Assembly: GCF_016808335.1 (NCBI RefSeq) | Contig: NC_053149.1 | Coordinates: 13,195,714-13,259,713, forward strand | Source of the DNA: Panicum virgatum | Taxonomy: Eukaryota > Streptophyta > Magnoliopsida > Poales > Poaceae | Direction of reading: 5' to 3' | Length of the DNA: 64,000 bases | Program-made: the position numbers and the translations under genes | The notes under the pieces: model-generated | The model's input: only the letters and a program-made list of their open reading frames with translations | Databases searched by the model: none | What the model was told of the DNA's origin: nothing | In this document: positions 45,838 to 56,883 of the stretch, in pieces | Position numbering within the stretch: position 1 is the stretch's first letter | Layout: every line of letters starts with the position of its first letter

Positions 45838-46358
45838 AGATCCCTCACACTTGGCCCTTTGCTCGTCCCGAGTAAAGGTCAGGACTAAGGTGAGCCGATA
45901 GCTTCCTGATAGAATATCCTGCACAAAAGTTATTTCATACCTTGCTCTTGCTTGTGAACTTGAATGTGTCTATCATGATATCTTGAGTTGTTGAAGAACA
46001 AAATGATCTTGGCTTCAAGTGTCATCCTGTCATGTTGCCAGACTTGGGGATTTTGAAAAATATTATTATAAAATTGTTCATTGTCTTACTCTCCTCCATG
46101 GGTCTCTCAGAATCGCTCGTAGCCTCTTACCAGCATTTATCCCTATTTTACCTCACCGGCTCTGATGGTATAGATGGAGTTTCGATGGATGAGGTAGAAT
46201 GTCGTCTGCTTGGCCCAAATCTGTTGCAAGATCAAAGATTGGATCCACAGGTGTATACTGATATTTATGACTGATCAGGTTAGTGCACAGATAAATATGT
46301 GCTCCTTTTTATGATTGATTTTATTTGCTGGGTCATGCTTCTTTGGCATGCCATCTTC

Positions 46359-46382
46359 TCTCTCTCTCTCTCTCTCTCTTTT
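46359..46382. repeat. (CT)n microsatellite
   Basis: Short CT tract inside the 3' non-coding region of the Athila element (45838-47110), where no open frame with a known domain was found. Confidence 0.9.
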
Positions 46383-47130
46383 TCGATAACATTGTCAGAC
46401 AGTGTTTAAGGAGCACAAGATTCATCTGAACATAAAACCTTAAATCAAGTGCATAAATAGAGCAGAACCATGATCGGTCACAAAATTTGATCAAGCTCAA
46501 TCATGTAGCCGAGAGACATAGCATGGGATTTTTATATGGCTCTGGTAGCATGGTTGATAAAGAGATAAGACCAAGAACTTAGTTTTCGTTGTTTTTTTAA
46601 CTAAGAATCCCAGACTGGTCAACATGAAAGAAACGAACAACGTTAACCAGACATGTCACGTTAGTCAACAATTAAGCATCATGGGTCCTATAAAATATGG
46701 TTCACAAACCTAAGTGCGGTATAGAAAATATTTATGCAAGGCATCTATCAAGAGCTCTTATTAGCAAATTTCTTAAACATGTTCAAGGATTTGAAAAGAT
46801 ATGCTCATGTTTAGAAATGCTAAAGGGAGTAAACAAGTGAGGTAGTGCAAACTTGGGAGGTGCACGTGACGTGTGAATGTGATCGTAGATGTGTAGCGTC
46901 GTGGGATCTCCCCCACTCTTGTTTTTGACCTGCTCTTCGATCATAGACAAAACAAACCAAATATGAAAGATAATGAGGCTCTGTAGGCATTAACACCGGG
47001 GAGCCAAAGTTCACAAATCTTGATGAAATAAAGACCTGAGCGCGACTAGATTGACCTAAACCTAAATGACTCGATTAAGACTAGCGCCCTAACTAAACCT
47101 ATGATAATGACCTTTCTTAAGAAGTGACTC

Positions 47131-48400
47131 CTAATAGAGGTCCTTGTGACCCGTAGCAAGTCCAATGCGGATAGCCCAATGCGCTCTGTGCTCCAGCTCT
47201 ACGGGTAAGTGGCAAGTTTTCCCGTAGACAAGCTGATAGGATGACATTCCAATGGGTGTCTTGTATGCTGTACGGTATGCCCACAATGCATCCGGTAATT
47301 TCAGCTTCCATCCCCTCCCCATCTCATTCACGGTCTTCTGCAGAATATTCTTGATTTGCTTGTTAGATGTTTCTGCTTGACCGCTGGTCTGAGGGTGATA
47401 CGGAGTCGCGATGTTGTACCTTGTCCCTAGTTCCTTGAGAAAGTTCCGGAAGGCCGAGTCAATGAAGTGTGACCCTCCGTCACTGATTACCATCTATGGT
47501 GTGCCAAACCTTGGAAAGATAATCTCTTGGAACATCTTACGGGCATGCTTTGCATCAGCGGCTCTGCATGGCATGGCTTCGACCCATTTGGAGACGTAAT
47601 CTACGGCGACCAGAATATACTCGCATCCTTGGGATCTTACAAAAGGTCCCATGTAATCAATACCCCAGACATCAAAAAGTTCGACCTGAAGATTGTAGTT
47701 CAGGGGCATTGAATCGCGAGCTATGATCCCTCCATGCCTCTGGCAGTTTGGACATCTGCGGATGAAGTTCTTTGTATCTTCATACATAGATGGCCAATAG
47801 AAACCACTCTGCCAGATTTTCACTTGAGTGCGAAATACACCATAGGGACCTCCATATGGTGCCGCATGGCATTTCTCTATGATGTTTTGTCCTTCTGCCG
47901 TGGGTACACAACGTCTAAGTAACCCATCTGCACAGACTCAGTACAGATATGGTGCATCCCATAGGTGGCGTCTGCTCTTGTGCACTAACTTCGTTTTGCT
48001 TTCCCCTGGGGGTATATACCCCGAAACCATGAAATTTACGATATTCACATACCAGGGGTGCGAAGCTGTTACCTTGAGAAGCATATCATCCCGTAGGAAG
48101 TCATTTATCGGCGGGTCTTGGGTATTCATATTGGTCATACGCGATAAATGATCCAGCACTGAATTCTCTACTCCTTTCTTATCTTTAATTTCCAAATCAA
48201 ACTCTTGGAGTAGAAGAATCCATCTAATCAACCTCGATTTAGTATCCTTTTTAGTGAAGAGGTACTTGAGTGCGGCATGGTCTGTATAGACGATGACCCT
48301 GGTACCCACTAAATAGGATCTAAACTTGTCGATAGCGAAGACAACTGCTAGGAGCTCTTTTTCTGTTGTGGCATAATTGAGCTAAGCTCCAGTAAGTGTC
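47131..48400 (-). pseudogene. Athila RNase H and integrase
   Basis: The minus strand encodes the RNase H end ([35 protein letters not shown]), the HHCC zinc finger region (CHAAPYGGPYG; CPNCQRHGG) and the integrase core: WGIDYMGPF (first Asp), [10 protein letters not shown] (second Asp) and [11 protein letters not shown] (Glu). In-frame TAG codons replace Gln before LNYATTEKE (near 48385) and interrupt GTP*MVISD (near 47495). The catalytic triad itself is intact; the stops make it non-functional. Confidence 0.85.
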
Positions 48401-49001
48401 TTGCTTGCTTACGCGATCGCGTGATGCTTCTTATCCTTTGTTTGACCAAGTACGGCCCCCACCGCGTAATCACTAGCATCACACAAGATCTCGAACGGGA
48501 GCTTCCAATCTGGGGGTTGAATGATTGGAGCCGAGATGAGTGCCTTTTCGAGCGTGTCAAAGGCTTTATGGCACTCATCTGTGAATTGAAAAGGAGCATC
48601 CTTGGCTAGGAGACTTGTGAGGGGTCTAGCAATCTGGGAGAAGTTTGCGATGAACCTTCGATAGAATCCGGCATGGCCAAGGAAGCTTCTGATTTCTTTC
48701 ACATTGATGGGAAGCGGAAGTTGTTCAATGACTTCAATCTTCGCCTTTTCCACCTCTATCCCTCTTTTGGACACTAAGTGTCCTAAAACGATGCCTTCAC
48801 GGACTATGAACTGACATTTCTCCCAGTTGAGGATCAGGTCCTTCTCTTGGCATCTCTGTAAGACTCTGTCTAAATTTTCTAGACAATGATCGAAGGTCGT
48901 CCCAAAGATCGAGAAGTCGACCATGAAAACTTCCATAATTTCTTCGATCATATCTGAGAAAATGGACATCATGCATCTTTGGAATGACGCGGGTGTGTTA
49001 C

Positions 49002-50056
49002 TGTCGTGGGCTTTTGGGGGTACCCACAGCTGGGTGGCGGAACGCACCCGCCTATTCCCTGAGGGGGGGGGGGTACTCGGGGAAGTGCTAAGCGATTAGG
49101 CCGATCTAGCTTGGGGGCATGAACACAAGAACACACGGATTTAGAGTGGTTCGGGCCGCCGGAGCGTAATACCCTACATCCACTGTGTGGTGTATTGCTC
49201 TTAGTATGAATGAGTCTATCCTCTGCCCAGCCCAGGCTTCTCCCGGGCCTGAGTCCTTCTCTAACGGGCGTCTCCCTTTTATAGAGCAAGGAGGACGCGT
49301 ACACAGGCGTTGGCCTCCGACAGGTGGGCCCAACAAGGATGTATACTAAATTAATGGTGCTACAATGATGGAGAATCTCTTGCCGGATACGCTTCTCCGT
49401 CCTGTAGACTCACTGACCGAGGGGGTCTTCTCCTTTCCCATTGGTAAGGCGCCCGTTGAGGCAATGTAGGTTGTGGCGTAGACTGTTGGGTCTACCGCGT
49501 AGCCGTTATGATACTCCATCACCGAGTTGTCGTGTCTAACTGGCGTAGAGGACTGACGCACGTGGCGTAAGTGGTGCCAGCGGCTGTACTGTGCACCTTG
49601 GTAACGCGCGACCAACAGTACAGCCTGTCAAAAGTCTCCTCGGGCTCTGCTGCGGCAGAGCACTTCTAAACAACCCGCATTAAATGCGGTAGGTGGGCAA
49701 GTCTTCCAGAGGAAGCTTGGCAGCCGCGTGCGTGCTTGCGGACACGTGGCGGCTTCGGACCCCCCAGGCGGGGTGTCTGTTCCCTCCCGGAGAGGGGCCC
49801 GGATAGTATATGGGGGTCCGGGACCCCGTGGGGGGTCCGGGCCCCCCGGCCATTTTGGTCCTGAGCGCTTTCTTCTCCAGGACACATGGTGACACCGGAC
49901 CTGTCCCGAGCGGGAAGCGGGTCTGGGGCTGTTGGTCCGGTGAGATGGAACCGGACCCCAGGGATCCGGCTGCTCAGCTCCTTAGGGCGTAGTTACGAAT
50001 AACTACATGAGTCTTGACATAGAAAGAGGGGGTACCCCAGACCTGAGGTACCGACA
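49002..50056 (-). repeat. LTR of nested element (left)
   Basis: Starts TGTCGTGGGCTTTTGGGGGT on the plus strand and ends GAGGTACCGACA. Contains an 11-base G run at 49063-49073. Confidence 0.9.
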
Positions 50057-50316
50057 GTGGCCCCCGGGCCCACCTCGGGAGAGGTATGAACCCGCAGGTG
50101 GGGCCATTATCATGACGCAATGCTGATTGCGTTGGCGTGCCTATGTCGAGAGCGGGTGCTCCGGACCCCTTCAAGGCCGTAGCACTTGTCGCCAGGTTCA
50201 GGTACTAGAGTGCTCTCCATAGGGTGGCGAAGGTGCAGGCTTAGTGTACGGAACCGAGCTAAGCGGACCTCGAACTGCCCAAGGAGCAAGCACTACTTCC
50301 CCGGACCCGGCTTCAG

Positions 50317-50576
50317 GCGACCGTGGCGAGCGGTCTCCGCCGGAGCGGGCCACCGGAGTGGACTTGGAGCGACCGTGGCGAGCGGTCTCCGCCGGAGCGG
50401 GCCACCGGAGTGGACTTGGAGCGACCGTGGCGAGCGGTCTCTGCCGGAGTGGGCCACCGGAGTGGACTTGGAGCGACCGTGGCGAGCGGTCTCCGCCGGA
50501 GCGGGCCACTGGAGTGGATTTGGAGCGATCGTGGCGAGCGGTCTCCGCCGGAGCGGGCCACCGTAGTGGACTTGGA
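50317..50576. repeat. 52-bp tandem repeat, five copies
   Basis: Units GCGACCGTGGCGAGCGGTCT.. start at about 50317, 50369, 50421, 50473 and 50525 with few substitutions. They lie in the interior of the nested element just inside its left LTR. Because 52 is not a multiple of three and the unit lacks stops, all frames are open. Confidence 0.9.
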
Positions 50577-51904
50577 GCGTTGCCATCGATCCGTCGAGAT
50601 ATGTATCCGGACCTAGTGGTATAGTACTGGAAACCAAGCCTTATACTAGAAAGGAGCCCGGGACCCCTAGGAACAGCAACCTCGGATACTAGGGTACTCG
50701 TAACAGGGCAAAGAAGTACGTAGGCTTAGGGTACATTACTAGGCTAAGCCACGCGGAGCTTCTCTTCCCCAGGATATGGGCACCACTTCTCCTGAGCAGG
50801 TCCCTAGGGGTCTGAACTACCTTCCAGCTAGAAGGGGCATTCCAACCTGACCACTAGCCATCAACTCTATTTGGATCATTAGTAAAAAATGCAAGCTGAT
50901 CAGGCGAGTGCTGTTAAGTTAATGTAAAGATAAGGCTGAGGAAGCAAATCTCCTTTATTTCTTGGCTAGTGGTGTACATCAGAGATCGGGTTTATGAGGG
51001 CGGACCTCTACCGCTCTGGACCACTTGTTGGTGTTGCCTGATGAAGCTAGAGGTCGGGTTTACAAGGGCGGACCTTTACCGCTCTGGACCACACGTAGGC
51101 ACCATGTTATTACAAAGGAGAAATACATTCAACCCTATCTAATGTTAACCTTCAGCCGTCGCCCTGTGAGTCATGCTCGTCCCTGGTCGGAGTGGAACTG
51201 CCACCTTGGGAACTCCTCAGTTGTTGGGGGCGAAGTCGGTCTGGACGTGCCTGTACAGCATCATCCAGCATCACCTCGGGAGCTTGCGGGGCCCTTCCAA
51301 GCACAAGAACTGTCTCATGCTCAGATAGCATGAGAACAAATTCTTTGGCTTTGAATGGGAGTGGCCCTGCCGCTGCCATCTGCCGTCGGAAGCCAGCCCG
51401 ATGATTGCTTAGCATGAGCTGGGTGCTTATTTGGGTGAGCACGGAGCGTGGAGAAGGGCGGTCGTTCGCCGGCTCGACCTTGGTGCTGGCATTAGGACCC
51501 CGCGCCTGGTGGTGGAATCCTGTCTGCAGCAGCACCAAGAGAGACTCGGTCCTGGCGAGGGAGGAGACGACGGTAAACTTCCCCCGGGCCACAGTGGTCG
51601 GCCCCAGGCTTCACATTGAGAGAAAGCCTTGAGCCGATGCCATATCGCCGCAGGGTGGCGCACAGCGGGCGTCTCTGCTGCGCGCCACTGCGCCGGCTCT
51701 GAGGTGTCGCAGTGGCGACGCACAGCAGGCGCCGCTGCCGCGCGCCGCCGCACCGAGGGCGCTGCTGCCTCGGCGCTGTGACATGCGGCGTAGGTGCCTC
51801 TATGCCCCTCTTCATCTTCTCGTCGCCGTTGCAGAGGATGAGCTCAGCCTCAGAAGCCTGGAGATCTAGCCAACACTTGCTCCATCCCCACGGACGGCGC
51901 CAAA
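50577..51904 (-). other. Interior of nested element, no recognised domain
   Basis: Contains two related CTCTACCGCTCTGGACCAC blocks near 51005 and 51075 and a minus-strand frame of 146 codons (51152-51592) without a known domain. It might be a gag remnant but nothing supports that beyond position. Confidence 0.4.
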
Positions 51905-52956
51905 TGTCGTGGGCTTTTGGGGGTACCCACAGCCGGGTGGCGGAACGCACCCGCCTATTCCCCGAGGGGGGGGGTACTCGGGGAAGTGCTAAGCGATTAG
52001 GCCGATCTAGCTTGGGGGCATGAACACAAGAACACACGGATTTAGTGTGGTTCGGGCCGCCGGAGCATAATACCCTACATCCACTGTGTGGTGTATTGCT
52101 CTTAATATGAATGAGTCTATCCTCTGCCCAGCCCAGGCTTCTCCCGGGCCTGAGTCCTTCTCTAATGGGCGTCTCTCTTTTATAGAGCAAGGAGGACGCG
52201 TACACAGGCATTGGCCTCCGACAGGTGGGCCCAACAAGGATGTATACTAAACTAATGGTGCTACAATGATGGAGAATCTCTTGCCGGATACGCTTCTCCG
52301 TCCTGTAGACTCACTGACCGAGGGGGTCTTCTCCTTTCCCATTGGTAAGGCGCCCGTTGAGGCAATGTAGGTGGCGGCGTAGACTGTTGGGTCTACCGCG
52401 TAGCCGTTATGATACTCCGTCGCCGAGTTGTCGTGTCTAACTAGCGTAGCAGACTGACGCACATGGCGTAAGTGGTGCCAGTGGCTGTACTGTGCACCTT
52501 GGTAACGCGCGACCAACAGTACAACCTGGCAAAAGTCTCCTCGGGCTCTGCTGCGGTAGAGCACTTCTGAACCACCCGCATTAAATGCGGTAGGTGGGCA
52601 AGTCTTCCAGAGGAAGCTTGGCAGCCGCGCGTGTGCTTGCGGACACGTGGCGGCTCCGGACCCCCAGGCGGGGTGTCTGTTCCCTCCCGGAGAGGGGCCC
52701 GGATAGTATATGGGGGTCCGGGGCCCCGTGGGGGGTCCGGGGCCCCCGGCCGTTTTGGTCCTGAGCGCTTTCTTCTCCAGGACACGTGGTGACACCGGAC
52801 CTGTCCCGAGCGGGAAGCGGGTCCGGGGCTGTTGGTCTGGTGAGATGGAGCCGGACCCCAGGGATCTGGCTGCTCAGCTCCGTAGGGCATAGTTACGGAT
52901 AACTACACGAGTCTTGACATAGCAAGAGGGGGTACCCCAGTCCTGAGGTACCGACA
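51905..52956 (-). repeat. LTR of nested element (right)
   Basis: Near copy of 49002-50056, including the CACTGTGTGGTGTATTGCTC and GGTACCCCAG segments. Confidence 0.9.
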
Positions 52957-53415
52957 GTTACATAACCCCAACGACATTCGTCGGTAGGCATATGTTCTAT
53001 AGGGGCATGTGAACGTGGTCTTGCTTTGATCTTCGGGATGGATGGGTATTTGTTGGTAACCAGAACAACCATCAAGGAAACAGAAGTAGGAGTGATTCGC
53101 CAACCGCTCTAACATCTCATCAATGAAAGGTAGTGGGAAGTGATCCTTCTTAGTGGCCTTGTTGAGTTTCCTGTAATCTATACACATCCTCCATCTCGTG
53201 ACGGTTCGTTGGGGAATTAGCTCGTTCTTGCTATTTTCCACCACCGTCATGCCTCCTTTCTTGGGCACAACTTGGACTGGGCTTACCCACTCACTATGCG
53301 GAACAGGATAGATAATTTCGGCATCTAGAAGTTTAAGAACCTCTTTCTTTACTACCTCCCTCATAGCATTGTTCAACCTTTTTTGGGGTTCCCTAGAAGG
53401 TGCTATTGCGGGATC

Positions 53416-54522
53416 CTATGGGATTCGGTGGGTGCAGAGGGCAGGACTAATGCCCTTGAGGTCTTGTAGGGTATAGCCTAAGACCGATCGATGCTTCTCT
53501 AAAACAGCGATGAGCTTATTCGTCTCCTCTTCTGAGAGTTTGTCGCTGATGATCACGGGAGACTCTACATCGCTATTCAGAAAAGCGTATCTAAGCCCTG
53601 AAGGTAAAGGCTTTAGCTCGATCGGAGGTCGTGATGGCTTCTCAGTCACGAGCAGTTCAGAAGTTTCACCGGATTCTTCTTCTGCATCGCTGACTTCTTC
53701 CGGCATTTCTTTGATATCCTCCTCGAGGCCCAAGTCAAAAAACTCAGAGGTGGAAGTGGCCATTATTTCCTCGATCGGCTCTGGAATAGGGAGATCTTCC
53801 ACTAAGCATGTCAATGCTCGATCCACGGGGATGTGGAACGTGTCCTTCCCTAACTTGATGTTTAAACATCCGTCCTTAGGAACATCCGAAAAGAGAGCTT
53901 TAAGGGGATGTCCTATCAAGAAGTCGAAGTTGAGATCTTCGAAGATATGGAAGTTCAGACGGATTTTAACATCATTGTGCCATAATGGCACATCGGTGAT
54001 TATCTCGTAGCTGCTTGTAAGAGAACCTGAAGGTCTCATGAGCTGTCTGTCTGTCGGAGTGAGTTTGTAATTGTCTAGAAAAGCTACGGCAAACTCATCT
54101 GACACGAGATTAGCTCTGACAGCGGGACTATAGAGAGCGTCCACATTTTGATTTTGGAGACGGCAACAGAATGATGTGGAGGGAGAGTTTAGATAAATTG
54201 GAGATACGGATGACTCTCCTTCATGCGGCCATTCGTTGCTGATCAATGTTGTCAACTCTTGAACTGCCTCCCGAAGAAAATTCTCCGCTAAGGGATCCGT
54301 AGGAGTGACAGGGCTTGGTGGTCGCTTCTGGCAGAAGTATCTTGAGGTGTTGCCGAAATCTTCAAAGACATCTGGCTCGATACTTCGGAGAAATTTCGGA
54401 GGTAGAGGGTCTTCTTCCTCTGATGTTTCGGATTTATGTTCAGGGGTGGTCTCATAGATCGAATCTACTGATTGGCTTTCAGGAGATTCCGATTCAATTT
54501 CTGAACGCTCCGCTTGACGCAT
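53416..54522 (-). CDS. Athila gag-pol linker with protease-like region
   Basis: An acidic open frame of 368 codons includes a retropepsin-like fold segment (VDALYSPAVRANLVSDEFAV; FHIFEDLNFDFLIGHPLKAL). The usual catalytic D-[ST]-G is absent: it reads ALYSPAV. Downstream EKHRSVLGYTLQDLKGISPA THRIP leads toward RT, but a stop at 53416 separates them. Loss of the protease Asp suggests either decay or a lineage with altered protease motifs. Confidence 0.75.
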   Translation of the reverse strand: MRQAERSEIESESPESQSVDSIYETTPEHKSETSEEEDPLPPKFLRSIEPDVFEDFGNTSRYFCQKRPPSPVTPTDPLAENFLREAVQELTTLISNEWPHEGESSVSPIYLNSPSTSFCCRLQNQNVDALYSPAVRANLVSDEFAVAFLDNYKLTPTDRQLMRPSGSLTSSYEIITDVPLWHNDVKIRLNFHIFEDLNFDFLIGHPLKALFSDVPKDGCLNIKLGKDTFHIPVDRALTCLVEDLPIPEPIEEIMATSTSEFFDLGLEEDIKEMPEEVSDAEEESGETSELLVTEKPSRPPIELKPLPSGLRYAFLNSDVESPVIISDKLSEEETNKLIAVLEKHRSVLGYTLQDLKGISPALCTHRIP

Positions 54523-54778
54523 CTCGGGCTATGTGGGGACTGGCTCGTGGATACAAACGAAAGAGGTTCTGTCCAAGATTTTGTCGAGGACTTCCCTACT
54601 TTCGGTTGGGGTAAGATGAGCGAAAGATCCTCCAGAGGTAAGATCGAGATGGTGTGCAGACTCCTTGTCAAGACCAGCATAAAAATGCTAGAGCAATAAA
54701 TGCTTGGGTAATGACAAGTCTGGGCCTGATTTTACCAATAAGGTAAATCTAGCCTAAGCTACACCGATTGATTCCTTA

Positions 54779-55186
54779 TCATTCTAACGGAAAGTTAAAA
54801 TTTCCGTTTGTAAGACGCATATTCGTGAAAGCGGAAAGAATGCAGAACAGTCTGTCCCGAAGTTCAATCCAACTTCCATTCACACCGCCTACGACACGAA
54901 TGTACCATTGCTTCGGTTCTCCCGAAAGGGAAAAAGGAAACAATTTCCATTTAAGAGTTTCGTGTGTCATGCCTGAAATTTTCTTGCATGAACATACTTG
55001 CTCGAACTCATGCAGATGATGGTAGGGATTTTCACAATCCCTTCCTGAAAAGGAATTTTCCTGAATAAAGGCTATGTAGCCTGAGTCAAGTTCATAGCTA
55101 GTAGAAAGAATTGGGTCAGCGGAGGGTGCTGGCTCGTAGAACTCGCTCTTGGGTGAAGAGAGCTGTAAAAGGAATAGCTGCTCCAT
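54779..55186 (-). pseudogene. Athila gag, N-terminal part
   Basis: From the ATG at 55186 the minus strand reads MEQLFLLQLSSPKSEFYEPA, GRDCENPYHHLHEFEQVCSC and LKWKLFPFSLSGEPKQWYIR, the retrotransposon gag domain (nucleocapsid shell). The frame ends at 54779; later gag pieces to 54520 are in other frames. Confidence 0.8.
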
Positions 55187-55297
55187 GGGTAGCGGGGGTT
55201 GAGGTAGAATCAAGGAAAAAGAAAAAAAAGAGATACGAGGATGACTGAGTCCGTAGATAATGTAGCTACCTTTCCCCGGCAACGGCGCCAGAAAGCT

Positions 55298-56052
55298 TAT
55301 TGGTATTTTGCAACGTCACGAATAAAATCCGTAAGCGTACGGATACCGCTGTCGATTTCACCCAAGAGTATTCCAGGGTATCGTATCCATTGAGGAATGT
55401 GAGTACGCTATCTACAGGTTCAGGCTCATCCAATGACACACGCGCCGGTGTGGAGAAGACAGAAGAGAGGACTTTCTATAAGCATCTAGGATGAATGCCT
55501 CAAGCTCCAAGGGAGAAAGGTGAGTTGAGAGGGTGTGATCTGTGTGTGTGTGTCCATTCCTCTACCCCCTCCCCTTGTATTTATAGGAGGGAGCCATGGG
55601 CTGAAGCACCTGGAACCAACTTAAGCAACCAGTAGGGAGGCACAATGTGTCGAAGTTGAGGTGGTGGGGCCCATGGGCCTGGTCGGCTGACCAGTAGGTT
55701 GGTCGGCCTACCAGGTAGGCTAACCACCCCCAGCTTCGTCCAGCAGGCTGTCTTGGGCCTCCTTGTCTTAACCCAGTTGGTCTTGGCCTGTCTTGAGTGG
55801 TCTGAACTGGATTCTTGGGCTACACTTGGTCCATTTGTGCCTGAATCGGTGCTCTGATAATTTTTGCGATTTATGTCGGGCCAAAGTGTACTTGAAACCT
55901 GCAAAATTAGTTCAAAACCACCTGCACACATTCTCAAGCACCATATGTGGAATTTGTTAATAAATAAACCCTATGCTAGCATTTATTCCACTTTGTGGTT
56001 CCCTTTTGTGCAGGAGTTGACGGTCAAAATTGGTCGTTAATGACTGTCAACA
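55298..56052 (-). repeat. Athila 5' LTR (right copy, 755 bp, deleted)
   Basis: Same ends as the left LTR except that the terminal CA reads TA. A single internal deletion of about 510 bp (between TTTCTATA and TCTAGGATGA) accounts for the size difference. TATAAATACAAGG is retained. Confidence 0.85.
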
Positions 56053-56125
56053 AAGACCAAGATGAAGAAGATGAGAATTGGCCAAGTCCATCAAGATCAA
56101 ATCTGGAAGTCAGTTCTCTCGTAGC

Positions 56126-56823
56126 CACCGTAGGATACGGTGACCCCACCGTAGGATACGGTGAGTCCTAGTTAGTGAAGACAGATCTGCATAGCTCTCT
56201 GGACTCAGCTGGTTCAAGCCACCGCATGATACGGTGATCCCACCGTATGTTACGCTGAGGAGCTCCAGTGCAAGATCGGGAAGATGGCCCTCCGGACACA
56301 GGTATGAATAGGCCATCGTAGGGTACGGTGATGCCATCGTAGGATACGGTGGGCTGGCCTGAGACTTAACAGAGAAGTGGACCTCTCTGGATTCAGGCAG
56401 CCCATCACCGTATGGTACGGTGAGTACAGTACCCACCACATGTTATGGTGAGTCTCAGTCCAGAGGACATCAATGGACGGAGTCTCTGAAAACTCACTGA
56501 ACCTCAAACCACCGTATGATACAGTGAGGCCGTCGTATGTTACGATGGTACCTTGTGAGTTCAGACCAGATGAGAGGCTCTCTGGATATGGATATATGGA
56601 GTCACCGTATGTTACGATGAGCAGTCATCGCAGGTTACGGTGAGTAAGAGTGAAGCTGTCCAGAGAGGAGTTGTTCTGGACGAGCTGATTTGTAGCCACT
56701 ATATGTTACGGTGAAGGGGCATCACATGTTACGGTGAGCATTGCCGATTCCGACAACTAGCTCGGGATTTGAATTCCTAGACTCACCGTAGGTTACGGTG
56801 ACCCTCCACCGCATGTTACGGTG
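56126..56823. promoter_or_regulatory. Array of eight paired 17-bp dyads upstream of TATA
   Basis: Near-palindromic copies of CACCGTATGTTACGGTG start at 56126/56147, 56220/56241, 56314/56335, 56406/56434, 56510/56531, 56603/56626, 56697/56720 and 56784/56807. Pairs repeat every 87-104 bp (mostly 92-94). Spacers share CTCTCTGGA-like words, so the whole unit is a diverged tandem repeat, yet the dyads are better conserved than the spacers. The array ends 53 bp before the TATA box at 56876. Position in U3 suggests protein-binding sites; the function is inferred. Confidence 0.75.
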
Positions 56824-56875
56824 ACCACGATTTCCAGGACAACTTTTCACCCACCGGCTAGTTGGTTTGCTTGCC

Positions 56876-56883
56876 TATATATA
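56876..56883 (+). promoter_or_regulatory. LTR TATA box (copia LTR A)
   Basis: TATATATA in TGCCTATATATACCC, at the expected place between the dyad array and a transcribed R-U5-like region. Confidence 0.65.

Larger units (their letters stand above)
49002..52956 (-). mobile_element. Non-autonomous gypsy-like LTR retrotransposon
   Basis: Two LTRs (49002-50056 and 51905-52956) of about 1053 bp are flanked by GTTAC target duplications (48997-49001 and 52957-52961). In element orientation (minus) LTRs start TGTCGGTACCTCAGG and end CCCACGACA. The primer site TTTGGCGCCGTCCGTGGGGA lies next to the right LTR. The 1.85-kb interior has no recognisable protease, RT or integrase. LTRs are highly similar by eye, so insertion was fairly recent. 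Confidence 0.9.
48409..53376 (-). pseudogene. Athila reverse transcriptase, split and mutated
   Basis: The N-terminal part (53376-52962) reads VVKKEVLKLLDAEIIYPVPH, WVSPVQVVPKKGGMTVVENS, TVTRWRMCIDYRKLNKATKK and CFLDGCSGYQQIPIHPE. The C-terminal part (48996-48409) reads FQRCMMSIFSDMIEEIMEVF, then GHAGFYRRFIANFSQIARP. They are separated by the nested element at 49002-52956. The catalytic box, normally FMDDF in this lineage, reads FMVDF near 48915, so one essential Asp is replaced by Val. Confidence 0.9.
44572..56052 (-). mobile_element. Athila-type Ty3/gypsy retrotransposon with TSD
   Basis: A complete-ended element flanked by AAGAC (44567-44571 and 56053-56057), transcribed on the minus strand. 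LTRs are 44572-45837 and 55298-56052. The primer site TGGCGCCGTTGCCGGGGA (plus strand 55273-55290), complementary to a tRNA 3' end as in Athila elements, lies 7 bp inside the right LTR. The gag, protease-like, RT, RNase H and integrase regions run right to left but are broken. A second LTR element is inserted in RT (49002-52956). Confidence 0.9.

Noticed and set aside
49628..49992. Several overlapping frames in the nested LTR
   Set aside because: They recur in both LTR copies and follow LTR composition; no retroelement LTR protein is expected there.
50186..50637. Regular 52-bp array considered as CRISPR
   Set aside because: Units are contiguous with no unique spacers, lie inside an LTR element, and the host is a plant.
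56126..56823. Dyad array considered as CRISPR or centromeric satellite
   Set aside because: Repeats are short dyads inside an LTR next to a TATA box; spacers are diverged copies of one another, and the array is below 1 kb.
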